DNA of 64,000 nt from an uncultured Bacteroidales bacterium (GCA_903887775.1 CAISRB010000007.1:248001-312000); one strand, 5' to 3'. Counted from the first letter of the stretch, positions 40,401 through 49,146 are shown. The notes: generated from the letters alone by a model not told the origin. Translations and numbers: made by a program.

Positions 40401-40676
40401 ATGCGGGCCAAAAAATTAAAAATCAATACCATAGATTTAGATTCCCTGAAAGAAAACCCGGTAATCAGCCTCGATAAGTCAACGGATTACACATTGGAAT
40501 TCGTGTCGAAACACATCATTGAACATATTTCGGTGACGGATATTAAAGGAAAAGCCATCCACGAATCCGGCATTAACGGAACCCATTTCATATTCAATTA
40601 CCGCCACGGCTGCAAGGATATGGTTTTGCTCAGGATACAAAAACAAAAAGACGAAACCAGGATTCTCATTTTATAA
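40401..40676 (+). CDS. 91-residue protein resembling a free T9SS sorting-domain fold
   Basis: A 91-residue protein without signal peptide or membrane segment. The C-terminal ~55 residues (HISVTDIKGKAIHESGI, then FNYRHGCKDMVLLRIQKQ, ending TRILIL) follow the strand pattern of a T9SS type A sorting domain, where V-x-D-x-x-G-k, a central turn and a final basic-aliphatic strand recur. The resemblance is by eye and weak. Lying 49 bases upstream of the ECF sigma gene on the same strand, it may be part of that regulatory cluster. If the resemblance is chance, this is simply an unknown small beta-rich protein. Translation is supported by its position after a promoter-like box. Confidence 0.6.
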   Translation: MRAKKLKINTIDLDSLKENPVISLDKSTDYTLEFVSKHIIEHISVTDIKGKAIHESGINGTHFIFNYRHGCKDMVLLRIQKQKDETRILIL

Positions 40677-40688
40677 TTCCTCCGCCCA

Positions 40689-40698
40689 GGCAACTTTT
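40689..40698 (+). promoter_or_regulatory. Candidate ECF-type -35 element GGCAACTTTT
   Basis: GGCAACTTTT lies 27 bases before the sigma-factor ATG (40726), followed at suitable distance by GTTATA. The same decamer precedes the PKD gene (42631-42640) and the protease operon (6767-6776, minus). It is a candidate autoregulated ECF promoter. Confidence 0.5.
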
Positions 40699-40725
40699 TC
40701 ACAACCTTAGGGTTATATAATCAGG

Positions 40726-41310
40726 ATGATATTTTCGAGGAAGAACACCGAAGCAAAAAGCTTAAACCGGGCTTCCATCGGGGTATTGTATGATAAACAT
40801 GCCCCATGGCTGCTGGCGGTATGCCTGCGTTACATTGGAACCCGCGAGGATGCTGAGGATGTTATGCATGACGGGTTTATGAAGATCATCCGGAGCATTG
40901 ATAATTTTAAAGAAAAACAAACAGGCAGCCTCGAAGCCTGGATGCGCAGGATCATGGTGAATACGGCCCTGAATTTCATCCGGGACCATAAGAAGGAAAA
41001 AATGTTCATTGATCTGGATCCGGTGCTGGAGTCTGTCCAGGTCCCCTCTGATAATGATGATGATTTCGGCAGATGTGATCTCACAAAAGACCAGCTGATG
41101 GACCTTGTTTGCGAGCTTCCGGCCGGATACCGCACCGTGTTCAATCTCTATGTGATGGAGGACTATTCACACAAAGAAATCGCTGAACTCCTCGGGATTT
41201 CTGAAAACACATCTAAATCGCAATTATCGAAAGCAAGAAATTTATTAAGGAAACGCCTCCTGGTGTTTCGAAATGAAAGAAATTATGAAAAGGCAGAATC
41301 CAGTCGATGA
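40726..41310 (+). CDS. ECF-family RNA polymerase sigma factor
   Basis: A 194-residue extracytoplasmic-function sigma factor. Region 2 (about 20-90) includes LLAVCLRYIGTREDAEDVMHDGFMKIIRSIDNF, and region 4 (about 125-180) has the helix-turn-helix MEDYSHKEIAELLGISENTSKSQLSKARNLLRKRL. No extra N- or C-terminal domains. It overlaps the membrane anti-sigma/beta-barrel gene by 38 bases, so the two are translationally linked, the usual sigma/anti-sigma arrangement. The first downstream gene outside the pair is a T9SS cargo protein with the same upstream decamer, suggesting that exported proteins are its targets. Confidence 0.93.
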   Translation: MIFSRKNTEAKSLNRASIGVLYDKHAPWLLAVCLRYIGTREDAEDVMHDGFMKIIRSIDNFKEKQTGSLEAWMRRIMVNTALNFIRDHKKEKMFIDLDPVLESVQVPSDNDDDFGRCDLTKDQLMDLVCELPAGYRTVFNLYVMEDYSHKEIAELLGISENTSKSQLSKARNLLRKRLLVFRNERNYEKAESSR

Positions 41311-42583
41311 CCTTTTCCGCAGGGAACTGGCGGGTTACAAGGTCACGCCCTCAGCAGAGCGCCGGGCAGCGTTCATGCAGGAAGCGGGTGGGATAAGGAG
41401 CAAAGGCTCCCGGTTTGTTTGGTGGATCATCGGAGCCGTTGTGCTGATAATGGTCCCACTTGGAGTGTTGGTTTTAACTCAGCGGGACCATGAGCTGCCC
41501 GGAATTGCCCCGGAATCTAAGGTTTCCACCCAACTGCCCGTAAGTAAACCGAATGCTGCCGTTTCCATCCAACTTGCTTCAAATACACCTGTAGCTGCCG
41601 TTTTGAACCGGCCTGCTCCAAATACCCCTGCTGCTGCCGTTTTGAACCGGCCTGCTCCAAATACACCCGAAGCTGCAGTTTTGAACCAGGCTGATGTAAA
41701 TACCCCGGCATCAGCCGTTGCGGTCACACTGCCGGTGACAGCAACGAATACCAACGCGGCACGGCCTGCGAACCCTGGCACTGCTGTTGCAGTGAGCGGC
41801 ACGATTCCATCACCTTCAGCAGGTAAGGAGGTTACAGACACACTTATAATTCCGTCGCATTCAAAACATAACGAGGGAAACAACAGCCTTTCCAGGAAAT
41901 GGAATATAAGCCTGGGTGCAAGTTACTCCCCCGAATGGATGTTCAACACCCTCAACGGTGATAAATTTGCGAATAACTTCGGCCTGGAAGGAACCTTTCA
42001 TTTCGGACCGTATTCAGTGCGGACGGGCGTTGGGCTGAGCATCACAACAGGCTGGAATGAAGTGCTGGTACAGTCGAATCCCTACCTGGGATCTTACCAG
42101 GCCCTTGACTCCATTACATTTACATGGGGTCAGAATTACAGTCTCGTACCTACTTATTATACTTCCAGCCAGAATGTTTATGACACGGCCCGGCAGTATA
42201 CCTACACCAACATCAAGAAACGATATACTTACCTGCAGATTCCAATGGTACTGGGATATGACTTCTGGCATAACAACTGGTTGTCGCTGGGGGTAAGGGC
42301 AGGTGCGGTAATGTCGCTTCTGCTGAATACCGAAACATCGTCTATGACATACGACCCGGGCAAAGACAGGATCGTCACCATCAATAATATAACCCCCGAC
42401 CGTATCCATCTCAACTGGCAGGCGATAGGAGGGATCAACGTTTCCTTCAGGCTGTCGGGCAGGTTCAGTATTGAAGTTGAACCTGAAGTCAGGTATTATT
42501 TCAACTCGGTTTACGAATCGTCGGAGCTTACGAAGAAACCCTGGTCGGTGGGAATTAGAACAGCGTTCATTATTAAGTTTTAA
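41273..42583 (+). CDS. Membrane anti-sigma-like protein fused to outer-membrane beta-barrel
   Basis: A 436-residue protein of unusual build. Residues 1-48 are cytoplasmic (PVDDLFRRELAGYKVTPSAERRAAF), like Bacteroidetes anti-sigma N-termini that follow ECF genes. Residues about 49-68 form one membrane helix (FVWWIIGAVVLIMVPLGVLVL). Residues about 75-195 are an Ala/Pro/Asn-rich linker with a 13-residue repeat (AAVLNRPAPNTP and variants). Residues about 205-436 look like an outer-membrane beta-barrel, with alternating strands and the terminal strand WSVGIRTAFIIKF. It could therefore span from cytoplasm to outer membrane and report barrel state to the sigma factor. Start 41273 or 41285; both overlap the sigma gene. 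Confidence 0.82.
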   Translation: MKEIMKRQNPVDDLFRRELAGYKVTPSAERRAAFMQEAGGIRSKGSRFVWWIIGAVVLIMVPLGVLVLTQRDHELPGIAPESKVSTQLPVSKPNAAVSIQLASNTPVAAVLNRPAPNTPAAAVLNRPAPNTPEAAVLNQADVNTPASAVAVTLPVTATNTNAARPANPGTAVAVSGTIPSPSAGKEVTDTLIIPSHSKHNEGNNSLSRKWNISLGASYSPEWMFNTLNGDKFANNFGLEGTFHFGPYSVRTGVGLSITTGWNEVLVQSNPYLGSYQALDSITFTWGQNYSLVPTYYTSSQNVYDTARQYTYTNIKKRYTYLQIPMVLGYDFWHNNWLSLGVRAGAVMSLLLNTETSSMTYDPGKDRIVTINNITPDRIHLNWQAIGGINVSFRLSGRFSIEVEPEVRYYFNSVYESSELTKKPWSVGIRTAFIIKF

Positions 42584-42630
42584 ACAATATTCATACGCGT
42601 TTAATAGCGTAAATAAATCAACCTGCTACG

Positions 42631-42640
42631 GGCAACTTTT
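42631..42640 (+). promoter_or_regulatory. Candidate ECF-type -35 element GGCAACTTTT
   Basis: Second copy of the decamer, 73 bases before the PKD gene ATG, followed by GTTTATTAAACAGG, which resembles GTTATATAATCAGG after the copy at 40689. Confidence 0.5.
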
Positions 42641-42713
42641 ATAAAATCCGGTGTTTATTAAACAGGTACAACAATCAAATAAGTAAATTCGTAACTTAAT
42701 AGATCCATTGATT

Positions 42714-44981
42714 ATGAAAAAAATTCTCCTTTTTATTATGTTGTGGTTTTCAGCCTGCGGACTGATGGCACAGGGTGATGCATTGCATATTTCAGGCTAC
42801 GTCACTGACAGCATTACCGGAAACGGGGTTCCTGATTATCCCCTGAGTATTGATATAGATTCGACAAATCTCGGAGTTGTGATTCACCTTGAGTCACATA
42901 CCAATGCAAACGGGTTTTACTCAGATACCTTATTTTTTGCTCCAGGGCAGACTCCCACAGGGATAGCCCGTATTTCGCTCAGCGACTGCCGGCAGGTAGT
43001 CCATTCCGCAAACTGCTTTTTTAGTCCCGGTCACCTGAATATCACCCATGATTTCGTGATCTGCACCGGCCCGACACCCCCTCCCTGCCATGCCGACTTT
43101 AACCCGGCCCCGCCAGCTCCTCCTCAGAACCCGCTGAACGTTCATTTCATCAACACTTCAGTTGGAGCTAACGGACCCTGGCTGTGGATGTTTGGCGACG
43201 GAACCACGTCGACGAATTTTGACCCCTGGCATATTTACCAGGCGCCGGGCTTATACCATGTCTGGCTTAGCATGGGAGATACCCTTCTGGGCGGATGTTA
43301 TGACTTAAAAGACCATTTTGTCCAGGTTGGAGACTCCATGGGAGGCGGATGCCATGCCGATTTCAGCGCAAATCCCATCCTGCCCCCTCTCACGATGCAG
43401 TTCAATAACCTCTCGACAGGAACTGCCGGTTCTTGGTTCTGGAGCTTCGGCGACGGAAACAGCGCGACTTCTTTCGAACCTCACCATACCTATGCAGCAC
43501 CCGGACTTTACCAGGTGAGCCTGAGCATTGGCGACAGTAATACAGGATGCTGGGATTATGCATCCAAAATGATCCATGTCGGCGATACCCTCCCCCCGCC
43601 TTGTCAGCCAGCCTTTACCTGGAATCAGGATTCCTTACATCAGAATCATGAAGTTCATTTTATTAACCAGAGCACACCTGAAAATTGCGGCTGGTCCTGG
43701 AACTTCGGTGACAGCACCTTATCGAACGAAAAAAATCCAACACATACCTTTGCTGCCAACGGTGTTTACAATGTATGTCTTACCATCTCGAATCCCGCAA
43801 CCCAGTGTTCTGCAACCCAGTGTCACGAAGTACATGTCGGCCCGCCTCCTCCTCCCCCCTGCACAAGCTGGTTTTCGTTTATGCCCAATTGGCTGAACCT
43901 GACTTTCGAAGGCCATCTGCCGCAAAATGCGCCGGCCACCTATGACTGGACTTTTGGTGACGGCACAGCCGGAACCGGGAAAAACATTCAGCATCATTTT
44001 GCAGCTCCCGGGTTTTATGATGTTAGCCTGACGACAGTACTCCTGGATTCAAACCAGTGCACCTTTACCAGCACACAGCACATCAGGGTGGCCGACAGCA
44101 GTGCAATTCACCAGGTTTACGGACAGGTTTTCGCCGGAAATTTCCCGCTTCTTGCCGGAATGGCGATGATCTTTTCAGACGATACCTTACCCGGGGGATT
44201 GCCTTTCTTTGCTATGTCTCCCCTCGATTCAATGGGAGTGTACATGTTTCCCTATGTCCCCGACGGTCAGTTTGTTATCTGGGCCATGCCTTTTGATTCA
44301 ACCGGATCATACCTGCCAACTTTCTATGAAAATGCATTGTATTGGGAACAGGCCAATAAAATTCAGCTCGGCAATCCGCAAAACCCCTACAACATTCATC
44401 TGCTCCATGCAGGCAGCATTCCTTCCGGACCTGCTGCTATTAACGGGCATGTGAACACCCAGGGGCTGAAGTCAGCTAACGTGGATCAGATCACTATGTT
44501 CCTCACTGATGAGCAGGGCAATGCCATTGGGTTCAGGCAAGTGAGTTCGTCCGGAACATTTGATTTCAGCGGGATGGCGTATGGCACCTATTATCTCAAA
44601 CCTGAACTTCCAAATACCACCAGCGACCAGGTGAAAGTCGTACTGAACGCCGCCAATCCGACAGCGAGTGTCACGATGACGTACAGCGGGAAAAGCATAC
44701 TTGGCGTAAGCGAAGCTTCAGCTGTGGAAAATTTTACAGCGTATCCCAACCCGGTAAAAGATCTGCTGAGCCTTAACCTTACTCTGTTAAATGCGACGAA
44801 TGCAACTATCGGAATATACAGTTTCAGCGGGCAGAAGGTCCTCGGCGAAAACGTAAGCCTCAGCCGGGGCGGGAATGTAGTTAAGCTGGATGTAAGTCTT
44901 TTAAACGCTGGTTTATATACACTGCAGATCACATCTGCCGAAGGCATCAGGTTAGTACAGAAGATAGCGGTCATTAAATAG
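42714..44981 (+). CDS. Secreted PKD-domain protein with T9SS sorting domain
   Basis: A 755-residue exported surface protein. The signal peptide ends SACGLMA before Gln. An N-terminal carboxypeptidase-regulatory-like domain (HISGYVTDSITGNGVPDYPLSI) is followed by four PKD domains with the core W-x-FGDG...HxYxxPGxYxVxL (about 120-470), separated by Pro-rich CHADF-type linkers. Then come two further beta domains (about 470-670) and a T9SS sorting domain from YPNPVKDLLSLN to LVQKIAVIK. PKD arrays usually mediate binding or adhesion. No enzyme domain is seen. The preferred ATG is at 42714; an in-frame TTG two codons earlier is less likely. It is a probable target of the neighbouring ECF sigma factor. 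Confidence 0.9.
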   Translation: MKKILLFIMLWFSACGLMAQGDALHISGYVTDSITGNGVPDYPLSIDIDSTNLGVVIHLESHTNANGFYSDTLFFAPGQTPTGIARISLSDCRQVVHSANCFFSPGHLNITHDFVICTGPTPPPCHADFNPAPPAPPQNPLNVHFINTSVGANGPWLWMFGDGTTSTNFDPWHIYQAPGLYHVWLSMGDTLLGGCYDLKDHFVQVGDSMGGGCHADFSANPILPPLTMQFNNLSTGTAGSWFWSFGDGNSATSFEPHHTYAAPGLYQVSLSIGDSNTGCWDYASKMIHVGDTLPPPCQPAFTWNQDSLHQNHEVHFINQSTPENCGWSWNFGDSTLSNEKNPTHTFAANGVYNVCLTISNPATQCSATQCHEVHVGPPPPPPCTSWFSFMPNWLNLTFEGHLPQNAPATYDWTFGDGTAGTGKNIQHHFAAPGFYDVSLTTVLLDSNQCTFTSTQHIRVADSSAIHQVYGQVFAGNFPLLAGMAMIFSDDTLPGGLPFFAMSPLDSMGVYMFPYVPDGQFVIWAMPFDSTGSYLPTFYENALYWEQANKIQLGNPQNPYNIHLLHAGSIPSGPAAINGHVNTQGLKSANVDQITMFLTDEQGNAIGFRQVSSSGTFDFSGMAYGTYYLKPELPNTTSDQVKVVLNAANPTASVTMTYSGKSILGVSEASAVENFTAYPNPVKDLLSLNLTLLNATNATIGIYSFSGQKVLGENVSLSRGGNVVKLDVSLLNAGLYTLQITSAEGIRLVQKIAVIK

Positions 44982-45010
44982 CTTTGCTTTGGTTTGAGGG
45001 TAGTTTGTTT

Positions 45011-45040
45011 TGCGTCGGCCCGGGATCCCGGGCCGACGCA
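45011..45040. repeat. Perfect 30-bp GC-rich palindrome
   Basis: TGCGTCGGCCCGGGA (45011-45025) is followed directly by its exact reverse complement to 45040, without a loop. It may serve as a transcription-stop hairpin after the PKD gene (T-rich bases flank both sides), but the lack of a loop and the 28-bp core, which equals four heptamers, set it apart from ordinary terminators. Confidence 0.75.
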
Positions 45041-45120
45041 TTTCCCTTTGCCTGCAGCGAAGTTCTCAATACCCCGGTTTCCAAAAAGCTTTACCATAAC
45101 CCTTCGATCCCGAAATTCCG

Positions 45121-45128
45121 TATTTTTG
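45121..45128 (+). promoter_or_regulatory. Candidate -7 box TATTTTTG of upxY
   Basis: TATTTTTG ends 22 bases before the ATG at 45151. Confidence 0.5.
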
Positions 45129-45150
45129 CCGTTCAACTTCCAACAACACG

Positions 45151-45669
45151 ATGGACGAAAACCCCTGGTACGCAGTCTACACAAAATCGCGTTACGAAAA
45201 GAAACTGGCTGAAAACCTGAACCAGAAAGGCATTGAAGCCTACGTTCCCCTGAAAAAGGTAGTACGGCAATGGAGCGACCGGAGGAAACTTGTCAGCGAA
45301 CCCCTCATCCGTTCCTATTGTTTTGTGAGACCAAGGCCCGGCCCGCAACAGTACAATGAAGTGCTGGATACCAACGGGGCCGTTCGTTTTGTCTGGTTCT
45401 CGGGTAAACCTGCACCCATCCCAAACAAACAAATCGACATACTCAAAGTCATCACCGGATCGGATGTGGAAGTGGACGTGCTTCCGGGATCACTTCTTAA
45501 AGGGTCCACGGTGAGGGTAAATGCCGGACCACTTGCAGGGGTGACGGGTGAGCTTGTCTCAATCGCAGGAAAACACAGGGTCCTGATTAAAATTGATCAC
45601 CTGGATCAGGTCCTGACGATCTCAATCTCTCCCCTGCTTGTCGAACCACTCCCACATCATCCAGCATAA
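45151..45669 (+). CDS. UpxY/NusG-like transcription antiterminator
   Basis: A 172-residue NusG-family protein. The NGN domain (about 5-100) starts WYAVYTKSRYEKKLAENLNQKGIEAYVPLKK and includes SYCFVRP. A KOW segment (about 120-160) reads GSTVRVNAGPLAGVTGELVS. Specialised NusG paralogues of this type (UpxY) open capsule and exopolysaccharide operons in Bacteroides and let RNA polymerase read through their leaders. Here no polysaccharide operon follows on the same strand; gmd and fcl lie 0.7-3 kb away on the opposite strand. It may have been separated from its operon or act in trans. Its last 48 bases overlap the convergent exosortase-like gene. Confidence 0.88.
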   Translation: MDENPWYAVYTKSRYEKKLAENLNQKGIEAYVPLKKVVRQWSDRRKLVSEPLIRSYCFVRPRPGPQQYNEVLDTNGAVRFVWFSGKPAPIPNKQIDILKVITGSDVEVDVLPGSLLKGSTVRVNAGPLAGVTGELVSIAGKHRVLIKIDHLDQVLTISISPLLVEPLPHHPA

Positions 45670-46197
45670 AAAATAAAATCCATAAAAAAGGATTCTCGTC
45701 AGCCAGTTATGTGCAAAGCCGTACCATTCAAGGTAGTGGTTTGATATTGGGATAAGAAGCATAAAATGAAGGGTGGAGGCAAAAATCAGGATCATCATCG
45801 AAAAGGGCCAGAGAACTAATTTTTTGCGCCAGGGGAGGGGATAAAGTAACAGGACAAAGCTCAATCGTATCATAGGATAGAGGCCTGTACATCCGGGGTA
45901 TAATGCAATGACCGGCCTGCCGGCGATAAATATAGTATGATTTACTGATGTTTGGATGTCAGGATAAAATATCTGCAAAACAAAGCAGCTGGTATGAGTT
46001 ATGAAATATGAAAGGCGTTCGTGGATCGGGTTTAACAGTTCCTGGCCTGGCGTTGTTTTATCAAATAACATCCATAATAATCTTCCAAGGATATATAAAG
46101 CCAGAAAAATTAAAAACCGCAGGACCTGGCCTCGGGGACTTCGCTCGTGAATCAAGGCTGAAACCGGTTTTATTGCAGGTTTTAATTGCATAAGCAA
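45622..46197 (-). CDS. Exosortase/archaeosortase-like membrane protein with altered active site
   Basis: A 191-residue membrane protein with about five to six hydrophobic helices. The block ALYPGCTGLYPMIRLSFVLLL corresponds to the exosortase Cys region (C103), and H163 in FAHNWLTR to the His region. The Arg of the N-x-x-R motif is replaced: the matching segment reads ASTLHFMLL with His144. Exosortases cleave and anchor PEP-CTERM-like proteins in exopolysaccharide producers. The change may mean a different reaction or loss of activity. No PEP-CTERM-like substrate was noticed. The 3' end overlaps upxY by 48 bases in antisense. The start ATG at 46197 is one of several. Confidence 0.65.
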   Translation of the reverse strand: MLMQLKPAIKPVSALIHERSPRGQVLRFLIFLALYILGRLLWMLFDKTTPGQELLNPIHERLSYFITHTSCFVLQIFYPDIQTSVNHTIFIAGRPVIALYPGCTGLYPMIRLSFVLLLYPLPWRKKLVLWPFSMMILIFASTLHFMLLIPISNHYLEWYGFAHNWLTRILFYGFYFLCWMMWEWFDKQGRD

Positions 46198-46308
46198 TGA
46201 TACGGAGATCCTCTGTTCTATATTTGCCCCACGTCTGGCCGCACCCTAATCATACTTACCTTTTGTATACAGGGTCTCCTCAACGCTTAACTTATCTGTA
46301 AGAACTTC

Positions 46309-47388
46309 TCAGCCGGAATAATCTTCATATACCCTTCTGATCCCTTCTTCAATACCAATCCCGGACTTGAACCCAAGTTCTTTCAAAGCTGAAATGTCAA
46401 GTAACTTTCGGGAACTTCCTGCTGCACGTATATTATCAAATCTTATTTCCCCCCTGAACCCGATCACTTTTTGTACAAGCAGGGCAAGATTAAGAATTGT
46501 CTGGTCAACACCTGTCCCAATATTCATAAATAAGGAACCGGAAGCGGCAAGCCTTGAGACATCCACTTCCTCCATTATTTTTATACAAGCCGATGCCATG
46601 TCATCAACATGCATGAATTCGCGGTATACTTTGCCGGTTCCCCATAATGTTACCGTGACCTTGTTTTGATTCTCCTTATCGGAAGTAATCCCAAACATTG
46701 TCAGAACTCCGATTATTTCTTCTTCAGAGGATTTTTGATCAATGCCTGCAACGGGACGTTTGTCGAGGTCGTGACGAAGAGCGGTCCAGTCCCTGTGCTC
46801 CAGGCATTTGGCTAAATGCATTTTACGGATCAGGGCAGGCATCACATGGGAGGTTTCCAGGTTGTAATTATCATTGGGGCCATAAAGATTGGTGGGCATC
46901 ACCGAGATGAAATTGCAACCGTATTGCCTGTAATAACTCTCGCATAGTTTGATCCCTGCTATCTTGGCTATTGCATAGGGCTCGTTGGTTTGCTCTAACT
47001 CTCCGGTAAGCAGGTATTCTTCTTTGAGCGGCTGGGGAGCATTTTTCGGATAGATGCATGAACTGCCCAGGAATAATAACTTTTTTACTCCGGATACATA
47101 ACTCTGGTGGATGACGTTGTTCTGTATCATCAGGTTCTCGTAGATAAACTGGGCACGATAAGTATTGTTGGCCTGGATTCCACCCACTTTGGCTGCAGCA
47201 AGTACAACATAATCAGGCCTCTCTGCTTTGAAGAAATCTGTGACGGCCTTCTGGTTCGTTAAATCCAGTTCCTCCAGTGTAAGGCAGATGATGTTGTTAT
47301 ACCCTTCCTCCTTCAACCTTCTTACAATTGCCGAACCAACCATCCCGGTATGACCGGCTACATATATTTTCCCGGATTTCTCCATCAT
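46309..47388 (-). CDS. fcl: GDP-L-fucose synthase
   Basis: NADPH-dependent epimerase-reductase (359 aa) converting GDP-4-keto-6-deoxy-mannose to GDP-L-fucose. The extended SDR fold has the nucleotide-binding GHTGMVGSAIVRRL, the catalytic Ser in FLGSSCIYP and the Tyr-Lys pair in YAIAKIAG. FISVMPTNLYGPNDNY is also typical. It lies 8 bases downstream of gmd, the preceding enzyme of the same pathway. It has an internal stretch (about 195-235, LDKRPVAGIDQKSSEEEIIGVLTMFGI) that looks longer than in many homologues. Two adjacent ATGs (47388, 47385) are possible. The product would feed fucose into surface glycans or protein glycosylation. Confidence 0.95.
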   Translation of the reverse strand: MMEKSGKIYVAGHTGMVGSAIVRRLKEEGYNNIICLTLEELDLTNQKAVTDFFKAERPDYVVLAAAKVGGIQANNTYRAQFIYENLMIQNNVIHQSYVSGVKKLLFLGSSCIYPKNAPQPLKEEYLLTGELEQTNEPYAIAKIAGIKLCESYYRQYGCNFISVMPTNLYGPNDNYNLETSHVMPALIRKMHLAKCLEHRDWTALRHDLDKRPVAGIDQKSSEEEIIGVLTMFGITSDKENQNKVTVTLWGTGKVYREFMHVDDMASACIKIMEEVDVSRLAASGSLFMNIGTGVDQTILNLALLVQKVIGFRGEIRFDNIRAAGSSRKLLDISALKELGFKSGIGIEEGIRRVYEDYSG

Positions 47389-47396
47389 TTTCGTCC

Positions 47397-48440
47397 TTAC
47401 TCTTTCCGGTCCTTTATCTTTTCAAAATCTGCATTTACCATTAACCTTACCAGCTCTTTAAAGGTTGTTTCAGGCTCCCATTGAAGAAGTTGTTTTGCCT
47501 TCGTGTAATCACCCTGCAGGAAATCAACTTCGGTAGGGCGGAAATACCGGGGATCTATCCCTATCACTTCTTTCCCGCTTGATTTCAGTAAGCCTGTTTC
47601 AGAGACCCCGCTTCCTTTCCAGTACACCTCTTCCCCCAGGTTCCTGAATGATTCTTCTATGAATTCACGCACTGTGTGGGTCTCGTTGGTCGCCAGGACA
47701 AAATCACCGGGTTCGCCTGCCTGTAGCATCCGCCACATCCCTTCCACATACTCAGGTGCATAGCCCCAGTCTCGCTTTGAATCCAGGTTGCCCATAAAGA
47801 GCTTGTCCTGCATGCCAAGGATAATCTTTGAAACGCCAACGGATATTTTACGGGTCACAAAAGTTTTTCCCCTGCGTTCCGATTCGTGGTTAAAGAGTAT
47901 GCCGTTGCTTGCAAAGAGACCGTACGCCTCACGATAATTCACGGTAACCCAGTAGGAGTATAATTTGGCTGCGGCATACGGGCTCCTGGGATAAAACGGG
48001 GTCTTTTCGGTCTGGGGGATCTCCTGCACCAGTCCATACAACTCTGAAGTACTGGCCTGGTAAAACCTGGTCTTTACTTTGTTTTCCTTGATTGCATCAA
48101 GAAAGCGGAGGGTGCCTATGCCATCCACCTCGGCGGTGTATTCAGGAACTTCAAAAGAAACATGCACATGCGATTGAGCACCCAGGTTATAGATCTCGTC
48201 GGGCCGGGTCTTTTCCACCAGGCGGTTCAGGTTGCTCGAATCGGTAAGATCGCCGTAATGCAGGAACAGCTGTTTATTATAGATCTCTTTATTATTAAAA
48301 AGATGGTCGATTCGAAAGGTGTTGAATGAACTCGACCGCCTGATGATGCCATGAACGGTATATCCTTTGTCGAGCAGCAACTCGGTAAGATAACTACCGT
48401 CCTGTCCGGTTATGCCTGATATAAGTGCAACTTTTTTCAT
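47397..48440 (-). CDS. gmd: GDP-mannose 4,6-dehydratase
   Basis: Extended SDR enzyme (347 aa) making GDP-4-keto-6-deoxy-D-mannose from GDP-mannose. The N-terminal Rossmann motif is [17 protein letters not shown]. The catalytic Thr/Ser-Tyr-Lys set lies in [10 protein letters not shown] and [12 protein letters not shown], and [12 protein letters not shown] binds the neighbouring subunit's cofactor. [21 protein letters not shown] closes the conserved region. The start overlaps the stop of the upstream winged-helix gene by four bases (ATGA), and fcl follows after 8 bases, so the three form an operon regulator-gmd-fcl. Confidence 0.96.
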   Translation of the reverse strand: MKKVALISGITGQDGSYLTELLLDKGYTVHGIIRRSSSFNTFRIDHLFNNKEIYNKQLFLHYGDLTDSSNLNRLVEKTRPDEIYNLGAQSHVHVSFEVPEYTAEVDGIGTLRFLDAIKENKVKTRFYQASTSELYGLVQEIPQTEKTPFYPRSPYAAAKLYSYWVTVNYREAYGLFASNGILFNHESERRGKTFVTRKISVGVSKIILGMQDKLFMGNLDSKRDWGYAPEYVEGMWRMLQAGEPGDFVLATNETHTVREFIEESFRNLGEEVYWKGSGVSETGLLKSSGKEVIGIDPRYFRPTEVDFLQGDYTKAKQLLQWEPETTFKELVRLMVNADFEKIKDRKE

Positions 48441-48976
48441 AGTACTTGTTTTTTATCCCATATAAGCAGCCACTCATTTGCCCTGACATCCTCTGCTTTA
48501 ATATTAACCGGTTTTTGTATGGTATAAAGGATGCTCCGGCCAATGCTCTTTTCGGTCTTTTCAATCTTCAGGTTGAGGCTGGTCTTATTTACCTTGTCGC
48601 CCACAATGACCAGTTCAAGCGGGCCGTGATTGAGGCCTTTTGAAATTGGTCCCGCCAGGAACACCTTCTCAACATTCTCAAGATTTCGTACGATTTTTTC
48701 CAGGATCTGGTCAATCCCAATGTGTTTATTCAGCAGGTCGTTTATGCCTGCATACAAAGGGTGCTTTTTATTGGCCCTGAAAAGCTTCTTGTTTTTCTCA
48801 GAATATGACTCAAGCATGCCGGCTGCTTCAAAGCGGTTTAATTCAATACGGATGGCATTTGACGATTCTCCGAACTCTCCTTCAAGGCCTCGTAAATATC
48901 CTTTCGAGTCAGGATTCAGAAATAAGCGAAACAATAATTTAATCCGGGTCTTGTTGGTGATTAACGTCTCCATCAT
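48437..48976 (-). CDS. Winged-helix regulator with degenerate nucleotidyltransferase-like domain
   Basis: A 179-residue putative transcription regulator. The N-terminal ~75 residues form an ArsR-like winged helix ([48 protein letters not shown]). The C-terminal half resembles a MNT-type nucleotidyltransferase fold in decayed form: [20 protein letters not shown] stands where GS...D-x-D would be, and the catalytic carboxylates look lost. Proteins like this often precede nucleotide-sugar genes in Bacteroidetes polysaccharide loci. Its four-base overlap with gmd suggests it controls, perhaps autoregulates, gmd-fcl. The ligand is unknown. Confidence 0.8.
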   Translation of the reverse strand: MMETLITNKTRIKLLFRLFLNPDSKGYLRGLEGEFGESSNAIRIELNRFEAAGMLESYSEKNKKLFRANKKHPLYAGINDLLNKHIGIDQILEKIVRNLENVEKVFLAGPISKGLNHGPLELVIVGDKVNKTSLNLKIEKTEKSIGRSILYTIQKPVNIKAEDVRANEWLLIWDKKQVL

Positions 48977-49138
48977 AAAAAAAATGATTTAATAACTCAT
49001 AGCTCTAAGAATTATACTGCGTCACCTTTTAATCAGGCAAACCATAACAATTCCTCAACTAAGGAGATGTATTGCAAGTTCAATGGAAAGGCTTGGTAAT
49101 TATGAATTTTAGACATTATCGCTGCCCTCCTTGGATAA

Positions 49139-49146
49139 CAAATTTA
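49139..49146 (-). promoter_or_regulatory. Candidate -7 box TAAATTTG of the regulator-gmd-fcl operon
   Basis: Leftward TAAATTTG, 162 bases upstream of the ATG at 48976; the region between is AT-rich and may be an untranslated leader. Confidence 0.4.

Noticed and set aside
45011-45040. Cloning or vector artefact, because the palindrome contains SmaI and BamHI sites
   Set aside because: The flanking sequence continues normally into the PKD stop and the upxY promoter with no vector-like sequence.
49065-49097. 10-codon ORF in the recJ-regulator gap
   Set aside because: Too short, no promoter in suitable position and no recognisable product.
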